DNA of 43,436 nucleotides from a virus: positions 1-43,436 of the IMG/VR virus record IMGVR_UViG_3300029985_000073; one strand, written 5' to 3'. Below the pieces are notes generated by a model. That model saw only the letters and a program-made list of their open reading frames with translations, did no database searches and was not told where the DNA came from. The translations under genes and the position numbers were made by a program. Of this stretch, positions 38,361 through 43,436 are shown piece after piece. Position 1 is the first letter of the stretch, and the number at the start of each line of letters is the position of its first letter.

Positions 38361-39392
38361 TTATTCCAATCCAACGTTCTTATTTAATTTTCCAAAATAC
38401 CATTTTCTGGCTTGCTTGGAAATTGCACCATTAATGTCTTTGGGGGTTAATCCATTAGCAGCAATGGTGTCTGATTCTTCTTTATTAATATCATTAACTA
38501 ACCACCTCAAATAATCGCCCATCAATTTTTCGTCTATTGGCTTGTTTAGGGTTAATAAATAATCATATGCTTGCTGACAGCGACCTTCATCAACATATCG
38601 TTCCACAAAATCATCAATAGATTTTAATTTTACGGTATCAATGGTGGCTAGTTTAGTAACTTTACTTTTACTATGAGCCGCTCCCTTGCATTTGTAAACG
38701 TATTTAGATGATTTATATTCATCCTCAACACTTGAAAAAACAAGTCCTTCTCCAATGCCAGAAATACCAAACCACTTGGCAACCGGACATTCATTCTCAA
38801 CTTCCATGACCCATTCATTCATTTTATTAATATCATCGGCAGGATGCTCGAAATCAATCTCAATTTCTTTAACCCCGAATTGACGAATAGAATAAATATT
38901 ATATTTATTAAGTGGAGTTAAGTCTTTATCCGTTAACGTAATCCATTTAGATGTCCCTTCATCATCAGAAATTGTCTGGACACGAAAGATTGCCCATTTC
39001 TTATCTAATTGAGAAACCCCAACGGTATCTTGAATTCCTTTTCCAAATTCTTCGCCAAAAATGACGACATTATCACCGAACAAAGATTTGAGATAGTTAA
39101 TTGCTTCGATTGGAAGTGCCGCAATAAATTTAGCAAATCCATAACAATCATTAACAATATCAATTTCATTGTTACGTGATTGACATGTGATTTTATCACC
39201 TTCGATACGAATAGACATATTTGAGCCATGAATTTTCACGGTTCCTTCATATTTTACTTTCGGGAGTGTTGCTAAACGGTTCATAATGGGGTCTCCATTA
39301 CTATCAACTCCGACAAATTGTGCTTTATGCTGGATGTTTCGTAGAACGTTCCTAAATTGTTCCACGTCTGCGAATTTAATTAGTTTACTCAT
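38361..39392 (-). CDS. RNA ligase, T4 Rnl2-like
   Basis: A 343-residue nucleotidyltransferase. Motif I KIHGSN with nucleophile Lys53, CQSRNNEI (motif Ia region), NVVIFGEEFGKGIQ (motif III), EGLVFS (motif IV) and YKCKGAAHS (motif V) match Rnl2 RNA ligase, which seals nicks in RNA. The C-terminal part is the helical domain typical of Rnl2. Length equals T4 Rnl2 (334). Promoter 10 bases before the ATG. It probably works with the kinase at 29985-30458 in RNA repair. Confidence 0.92.
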   Translation of the reverse strand: MSKLIKFADVEQFRNVLRNIQHKAQFVGVDSNGDPIMNRLATLPKVKYEGTVKIHGSNMSIRIEGDKITCQSRNNEIDIVNDCYGFAKFIAALPIEAINYLKSLFGDNVVIFGEEFGKGIQDTVGVSQLDKKWAIFRVQTISDDEGTSKWITLTDKDLTPLNKYNIYSIRQFGVKEIEIDFEHPADDINKMNEWVMEVENECPVAKWFGISGIGEGLVFSSVEDEYKSSKYVYKCKGAAHSKSKVTKLATIDTVKLKSIDDFVERYVDEGRCQQAYDYLLTLNKPIDEKLMGDYLRWLVNDINKEESDTIAANGLTPKDINGAISKQARKWYFGKLNKNVGLE

Positions 39393-39402
39393 AATTTTTG
39401 GT

Positions 39403-39430
39403 AGTATATCAAAGTTAATTTAAATGTCAA
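39403..39430 (-). promoter_or_regulatory. Sigma70-type early promoter of the RNA ligase gene
   Basis: TTGACA (39425-39430), 16 bp, TATACT (39403-39408) with TG extended -10, minus strand; 10 bases to the ATG at 39392. Confidence 0.75.
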
Positions 39431-39451
39431 CTAAAAATAATTTCACTTTGT

Positions 39452-39483
39452 TTGACTCTTTTTGTTTTGACGATATATTTATG
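39452..39483 (+). promoter_or_regulatory. Promoter combining a -35 box with the class II motif
   Basis: TTGACT (39452-39457), 16 bp, TATATT (39474-39479), continuing as TATATTTATG. It therefore fits both promoter classes. It lies 5-9 bases before the ATG at 39489. Confidence 0.5.
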
Positions 39484-39488
39484 TGTGT

Positions 39489-40349
39489 ATGAATGATACA
39501 TTAACCAACCACCAAAGTCAAGAGAAAGATGTTATATTATGGGAAGAAAAAAACTCAACCGAACTAGAGAAGAGTTGCTTGAACAACAACGTGCCAGAGG
39601 CAAACGATACTACTATAATAATAGGGAAAGAATATCCATTATCAGAATGGAAAAATATTATAAATCAAAAAATAAGCGGAATATATAAGATAATAAATAA
39701 ACTTAATGGTAAATATTATGTTGGAAGTGCTAAAAATGTTAGGCAACGTTGGTATAGACACGTATGGAAACTTAATAAAGGGACACATCATAATAAACAT
39801 CTACAAAATGTATGGAGAAAATATAATCCAGATATATTTCGTTTTGTAATCGTCGAATATAGCATTCCCAATAATAAAACGCTATTGTTAATCGAACAGC
39901 GATTTTTAGATATTGCCAAGTCAGAAAGAGATATGGTATATAATATTGCGTTTATAGCAAGAGGTAATCCGGGATATGCTGGTCGGAGACATTCGCCAGA
40001 AACAATAGCAAAAATGAAAAAGTCAGCAAAAAATAGACCAATACGGAAGCATAGCGAAATAACAAAAATTCGAATAGGATTAAAAAGTGTCGGACGCTTT
40101 TATTCAAGTCGAACTAGATTAAAAATGAGTCAATCGGCAAAAAATAGACCGGAGATATCTTACACTACTCGCCAGAAATTAAAACAACCAAAAGATAAAA
40201 CCATACACTCATTCATTAATACAAAGACGGGAGAAATGTTTAGTGGATTTAAACATCACTTTATAATGAAATATGGCCTAAACAGGACATCCGTATACCA
40301 AGTAATAAATAAAAAATATAAGAAAGTAGGAGATTGGACGCTTATTTAA
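39489..40349 (+). CDS. GIY-YIG homing endonuclease
   Basis: About 286 residues from the ATG at 39489. The frame is open to a GTG at 39483. KISGIYKIINKLNGKYYVGS is the signature (residues about 64-83), with QRWYRH and the Glu of LLIEQRFL. NUMOD3-like GRRHSPETIAKMKKSAKN follows, then a helix-turn-helix-like end (MKYGLNRTSVYQVI). The nuclease frame is open from an ATG ahead of the MGRKK ATG. It ends 5 bases from the convergent gene at 40355. Confidence 0.87.
   Translation: MNDTLTNHQSQEKDVILWEEKNSTELEKSCLNNNVPEANDTTIIIGKEYPLSEWKNIINQKISGIYKIINKLNGKYYVGSAKNVRQRWYRHVWKLNKGTHHNKHLQNVWRKYNPDIFRFVIVEYSIPNNKTLLLIEQRFLDIAKSERDMVYNIAFIARGNPGYAGRRHSPETIAKMKKSAKNRPIRKHSEITKIRIGLKSVGRFYSSRTRLKMSQSAKNRPEISYTTRQKLKQPKDKTIHSFINTKTGEMFSGFKHHFIMKYGLNRTSVYQVINKKYKKVGDWTLI
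39539..39688 (+). CDS. MGRKK overlapping ORF of the GIY-YIG cassette
   Basis: A 49-residue basic peptide (MGRKKLNRTREELLEQ..., KRYYYNNRER, MEKYYKSKNK) inside the nuclease ORF; the nuclease is in the +1 frame. No Shine-Dalgarno. Same length and motifs as the leaders that do have ribosome sites. Confidence 0.4.
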   Translation: MGRKKLNRTREELLEQQRARGKRYYYNNRERISIIRMEKYYKSKNKRNI

Positions 40350-40354
40350 TAGCA

Positions 40355-40573
40355 TCAAGATGTTTTCAAGTCTGATTTTGAGATTTTCTTTTTGGTAACA
40401 ACTCTGCTTAATTTAGTCACATACACAGTTCCCACCATGTCTGGATTTGCTACACATTCAGTCGTAACCGAATAATATTTATCATCGGGCAATTTTAATG
40501 CTGTCCGAACTTCTTCATCCATAGCAACTGGACTTGCCAAATACTTTTCTAATAGTTGTCCTGTTAATTTCAT
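40355..40573 (-). CDS. Small protein, unknown
   Basis: A 72-residue protein starting MKLTGQLLEKYLASPVAMD, with strands in YYSVTTECVANPD and GTVYVTKLSR and a basic end. Not recognised. Promoter 7 bases before the ATG. Confidence 0.65.
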   Translation of the reverse strand: MKLTGQLLEKYLASPVAMDEEVRTALKLPDDKYYSVTTECVANPDMVGTVYVTKLSRVVTKKKISKSDLKTS

Positions 40574-40580
40574 GTTTTGG

Positions 40581-40608
40581 AGTATATCGATTTTAGATTG
40601 ATTGTCAA
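40581..40608 (-). promoter_or_regulatory. Sigma70-type early promoter
   Basis: TTGACA (40603-40608), 16 bp, TATACT (40581-40586), minus strand; 7 bases to the ATG at 40573. Divergent from the promoter at 40634. Confidence 0.72.
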
Positions 40609-40633
40609 TTCTTTATTTGAAAAATATAATAAT

Positions 40634-40662
40634 TTGACAATTTATCGTCTCTCTGATAAACT
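40634..40662 (+). promoter_or_regulatory. Sigma70-type early promoter
   Basis: TTGACA (40634-40639), 17 bp, TAAACT (40657-40662) with TG extended -10; 6 bases to the ATG at 40669. Confidence 0.68.
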
Positions 40663-40668
40663 TTTGAA

Positions 40669-41127
40669 ATGGGTGACATAGCCGACATGACGTTAGAATA
40701 TATGTTTGATGATATGGATGATTTTTATTCATATCCTACTGCTATTCGCCAACCACAATGCCGTGGTTGTAAGACTACGAACGTATCTTGGTCAAAGATT
40801 GTAGGTAAGTGGGTATTGGTAAATACTAATGGTGCTCCCCATAAATGTGGTAAGTATGAATGGCCATTTGAAGTATTGAAATATGTGGCCGATGAGAAAT
40901 TAAAAAAGCAAAGACAGGAACGAGATAATAAGATTTTTGAAAAATCCATACAGCACAATGGAATTAAAAAGGTTGTTATGTTCATGGGCAATGAACAAGT
41001 GCTTGATTTATATGCCAGATGGATTGCATATGCTGAACAAGATGCATGTTGCAATTCTAATGGATATAGAATGTATAATGGAAAACTTGCAGAACTTAAA
41101 CAGGAACTTTTAAATAGATTTAAATAA
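40669..41127 (+). CDS. Unknown protein with Cys/His knuckle
   Basis: A 152-residue protein. An acidic start (MFDDMDDFYSYP) is followed by CRGCKTTNVSWSKIVGKWVL and APHKCGKYEWPF, which together look like one zinc-binding unit. A basic helix then follows. The C-terminus has CCNSNGYRMYNG. Not recognised. First gene of the rightward early unit. Confidence 0.65.
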   Translation: MGDIADMTLEYMFDDMDDFYSYPTAIRQPQCRGCKTTNVSWSKIVGKWVLVNTNGAPHKCGKYEWPFEVLKYVADEKLKKQRQERDNKIFEKSIQHNGIKKVVMFMGNEQVLDLYARWIAYAEQDACCNSNGYRMYNGKLAELKQELLNRFK

Positions 41128-41129
41128 TT

Positions 41130-41777
41130 ATGAGTAAAAAATTAAAGAGTGATATTCGAAATATAATTACACCGGCATCACTATCAGTGGATTATAAGGC
41201 GGAACTTGATAAGAATTTATATCTTGTCAATACTGATAGTTTACCGACTCTTAGGATTAATATTCGTGGCGAAATTGTAAAAGTATGGCATAAACTACAA
41301 GATACATATGATTTTCTATGTCCTTGGTGGCGGCATGATAAATGGTATGGTATTAAGTGTTTTTTCTCTCCTAAAACGAAATGGATAAGAAAAGCAGTAG
41401 ATAATAGGTGGCATGATTTAGATTATTGTTATGTCGAACTTCTTTACGCTGGCATCATTAATTATGTTGAGGGTGAAAAATGTTTTGAAACTATTAAATG
41501 GGAAACTCCTAAAGAAAAAAGATATAAAAAGAAAATTGAAGAAATTTATAATTGGGCAAAGACGGGTAGGAAAGAATTACAATTAAAAATTGAGAATGCC
41601 TATCCTCCGTTTGAAATTGGTTGGATGACTAAATTAAACACTAAATCTCAGTCCGAATGTAAACTGGATTATGAATTGAAATATGGTGAGTTAAATCGGC
41701 TTGAGAAATTGTTATATGATACTGACAGTCAATATCTTATGTGGTTAATCAAATGGCGTAATACGTTGTGGACCTAA
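41130..41777 (+). CDS. Unknown protein, 215 residues
   Basis: A Trp/Tyr/Lys-rich soluble protein with no membrane segment (LCPWWRHDKWYGIKCFF; KRYKKKIEEIYNWAK). It begins 2 bases after the preceding gene. I cannot place it in a family. Confidence 0.65.
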   Translation: MSKKLKSDIRNIITPASLSVDYKAELDKNLYLVNTDSLPTLRINIRGEIVKVWHKLQDTYDFLCPWWRHDKWYGIKCFFSPKTKWIRKAVDNRWHDLDYCYVELLYAGIINYVEGEKCFETIKWETPKEKRYKKKIEEIYNWAKTGRKELQLKIENAYPPFEIGWMTKLNTKSQSECKLDYELKYGELNRLEKLLYDTDSQYLMWLIKWRNTLWT

Positions 41778-41783
41778 AATAAT

Positions 41784-42068
41784 ATGTATTATAAAATGTA
41801 TCCTGCTTTATATGCTAGTCCATCATATGTTCCCAATGGTGGGATTGATATAGATATTCTAACAATGAAGTTTGACTCCTTAAAGGATGCCGTGAGTATC
41901 GCCAAGGAAACAAAAATTGCGTTACGAGAAAGCAATTGGTTTGTATTTAAATGTAGTAGTTTCTTATTTGGCTCTAAGAGGATTTCGTTAAAATCTCTAT
42001 ATGATTTGGGATTATTTTCTAAGAGTATATCGGTCGATGACTTTGGTTCGTATTATAACTATAAATGA
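41784..42068 (+). CDS. Small protein, unknown
   Basis: A 94-residue protein starting MYYKMYPALYASPSYVPNGG. Alternating strands and helices (DSLKDAVSIAKETKIAL). Overlaps the deaminase-like gene by 4 bases (ATGA). Confidence 0.6.
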   Translation: MYYKMYPALYASPSYVPNGGIDIDILTMKFDSLKDAVSIAKETKIALRESNWFVFKCSSFLFGSKRISLKSLYDLGLFSKSISVDDFGSYYNYK

Positions 42069-42550
42069 GTAAGCATCGGCTAACTATTGAAGAATATGGA
42101 TGTATGTTATCCTTGATAGGTAAGGGTAGAAGTGAAGACCCCCACACTAAAGTAAGTGCCGTTGCCATATCAAGAGATAAACGAGTTTTGGGAATATCAT
42201 ATAATGGACTTCCTAGTGGTCAGAAAGTAGAAAAGTGGATGACTCTAGAAGAAAATAGAGTTGAAAAGGGAGAATGTTTTATTCATGATGTGGTTAATTT
42301 ATCGGCTCTATTGAAGGTAGGTGAGTGTGATTTGGTATGTGCAAATTTATCGCCATGTATATCGTGTTGTAGCATCCTTTCGGCTTTAAAAGTTAAACGG
42401 GTAGTCTTTCTTAAAGAATATCATCGCTGCAATAAGTTTAAAAAATTCTTTAAGAGACATAAAATTAAATGGCGGGAATTAACTAAGAAAGAAAAGCAAA
42501 ATATTAAAAATTACTTAATGGATATTACAAATTTTACGGAACTGGAATAA
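42065..42550 (+). CDS. dCMP deaminase-like protein lacking the catalytic glutamate
   Basis: A 161-residue homologue of dCMP deaminases. DPHTKVSAVAISRDKR and ISYNGLPSG are typical, and the zinc ligands H74 and C98/C101 (SPCISCC) are present. The usual H-A-E-V-N is H-D-V-V-N here, so the proton-shuttling glutamate is replaced by Val76. It should not deaminate by the normal mechanism. Possibly a regulator, a decoy or a decaying gene. Coupled to the gene upstream. Confidence 0.78.
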   Translation: MSKHRLTIEEYGCMLSLIGKGRSEDPHTKVSAVAISRDKRVLGISYNGLPSGQKVEKWMTLEENRVEKGECFIHDVVNLSALLKVGECDLVCANLSPCISCCSILSALKVKRVVFLKEYHRCNKFKKFFKRHKIKWRELTKKEKQNIKNYLMDITNFTELE

Positions 42551-42556
42551 TATACC

Positions 42557-42585
42557 TTGACTTATAACAAAAAATCTGGTAACAT
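42557..42585 (+). promoter_or_regulatory. Sigma70-type promoter
   Basis: TTGACT (42557-42562), 17 bp, TAACAT (42580-42585) with TG extended -10. It is followed by a 38-base A-rich leader before the ATG at 42624, one of the few long leaders here. Confidence 0.55.
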
Positions 42586-42623
42586 TAAAAACAGTTAAAT
42601 AACAACAAAAAATAAAATAAAAT

Positions 42624-43055
42624 ATGAAGTTTTCTATTGAACAAATCGAACAAACATTATCCGAGCGAAAAGTCGAACAGCCCAAGATTGTTGAAATCAT
42701 TAAGGATTTGCAACAGGCTGCTCTCGAAGAACAGGAAGAGAAAGAGGCAAATAAGTTGCCAAAACTCCTTTATAATTCATTAATTTTTATCAATGATCCG
42801 GAAGGCAAGATTAAAGATGAATTTGAAGGGTGGTGCGTGACCTATAAAGAAGGAACTCCATCCGAAACCGTATTGCAGCGTTTGCGGGATGCTGCAAAAT
42901 CCCAAAATGAGTTTACCAAAAAAAAGAAAAATAAGATTACTAATCTTGGGGAACTATTTCAACTAATTAAGCCCAAGTCGTTGAAGGAACATGGAATAAA
43001 AATTCGCACGAAGGAGTCGGTCCAAACTATTCCAATTAACGGTAAATTATTTTAA
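42624..43055 (+). CDS. Unknown protein, 143 residues
   Basis: A helical, charged protein starting MKFSIEQIEQTLSERKVEQ, with a Glu-rich helix (LEEQEEKEANK) and a LEELFQLIKPKSL-type segment. Codon composition is less AT-biased than most neighbours. Not recognised. Confidence 0.65.
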   Translation: MKFSIEQIEQTLSERKVEQPKIVEIIKDLQQAALEEQEEKEANKLPKLLYNSLIFINDPEGKIKDEFEGWCVTYKEGTPSETVLQRLRDAAKSQNEFTKKKKNKITNLGELFQLIKPKSLKEHGIKIRTKESVQTIPINGKLF

Positions 43056-43436
43056 TATAGTTTTTGATTAATATCATATAATGAACTTGGCCTAACCGTT
43101 CCAAGGATTTAGATACGATAGGATAAATTAATATACTTAGAGTTATGCCACAAAAATTTGAATGCTATGGATCAAATAATAAGAAATGAAGGTGGAGAAT
43201 CGGGAATCCTTCTATTAATCAAAAAATATTTTATGATTATATATGGCTTAATGCCGAGAATAGGGCATGGAAATGAACATCATGGGTGGTTAAGTAGAGA
43301 TTATCTTGATATAGACTGTCAAGCTATAGGTGTCTCTTTAATAAAGCACAGAAATGTGCGGTTCCTAGCATTTGTGAAATGGATGATACGGGCAAATGTA
43401 AAGGATTTAAAGCAATAGAATTGCCTAAAAATAATA
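43056..43436 (+). other. No confident gene; possible decayed coding sequence
   Basis: One frame is open from a TTG at 43158 to 43418, but its protein looks unnatural. Another frame, from an ATG at 43146, is broken by several stops yet contains better-looking pieces (NQKIFYDYIWLNAENRAW; CEMDDTGKCKGF). Either a degraded gene or noncoding DNA; the window ends before this can be resolved. Confidence 0.3.

Noticed and set aside
39410-39480. A possible stranded 3' end of the gene at 40355-40573 left of the 39489 cassette, by analogy with 31101
   Set aside because: The minus frame there (VKTKRVKQSEIIFS) is only loosely similar to VVTKKKISKSDLKTS; basic low-complexity residues could match by chance.
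43056-43140. Hairpin CTTGG...CCAAG near 43090 as a terminator
   Set aside because: Stem of five pairs with a 10-base loop and no T-run after it; too weak to call.
1-43436. tRNA genes, CRISPR arrays, insertion sequences
   Set aside because: No cloverleaf-like segments, regularly spaced repeats or transposase genes were recognised by eye; a tRNAscan or repeat search was not possible.

Overview
The window looks like part of a large, AT-rich, T4-like tailed-phage genome (probably a jumbo myovirus). It carries a family B DNA polymerase, a T4 gp44-type clamp loader, a sliding clamp, a GroES-like co-chaperonin, an Rnl2-type RNA ligase, a P-loop polynucleotide kinase, a dUTPase, many short early-type genes joined by ATGA overlaps, and an unusually dense set of homing endonucleases. 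No rRNA, tRNA, CRISPR array or insertion sequence was recognised. The host cannot be read directly. Early promoters match a sigma70 consensus, Shine-Dalgarno sequences are rare, and a secreted FecR-like protein is present; a Gram-negative host with weak Shine-Dalgarno use is my inference.

Layout. 0-15.2 kb, minus strand: two probable virion or morphogenesis genes with -35-less promoters, small genes, clamp loader, clamp, a block of small genes, DNA polymerase, a FecR-like exported protein and a Cas4/RecB-like nuclease. Three endonuclease cassettes sit between these genes. 15.2-28.2 kb, plus strand: a ribbon-helix-helix regulator candidate followed by a glycan island. The island has a GT-B glycosyltransferase split by an in-frame stop, a second GT-B-like enzyme, several GT2-like enzymes, a GT9-like enzyme, two methyltransferase-like proteins and a GDP-mannose 4,6-dehydratase; dUTPase and an HNH nuclease are interspersed. 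It ends at a strong hairpin. 28.2-40.6 kb, minus strand: short early transcription units (HNH nuclease, PNK, GroES, cyclic-phosphate receiver-domain protein, radical SAM protein, RNA ligase, small unknowns), interrupted by plus-strand GIY-YIG cassettes. 40.6-43.4 kb, plus strand: small genes including a deaminase homologue that lacks its catalytic glutamate.

Three patterns stand out. (1) Eight loci begin with the same short basic ORF (MGRKK...YY...). At seven of them a nuclease ORF overlaps it, always in the +1 frame. Substitutions between two copies are mostly synonymous in the leader frame, so the leader peptide is probably the selected product. (2) Most sigma70-type promoters (TTGACA, 16-17 bp, TATACT/TATAAT) end only 6-10 bp before the ATG, implying systematic leaderless mRNAs. 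A second, -35-less class (TATATTTATA) lies 2-6 bp before an ATG or just before a Shine-Dalgarno plus the MGRKK start. (3) A GIY-YIG cassette separates a receiver-domain gene from a second, displaced copy of that gene's 3' end, as expected if the nuclease cassette entered the gene and supplied a replacement terminus.

Three genes appear broken at simple sequences or by a single stop codon (15.98, 20.72 and 33.93 kb). These may be real mutations, recoding or sequencing errors; only reads or relatives can decide.
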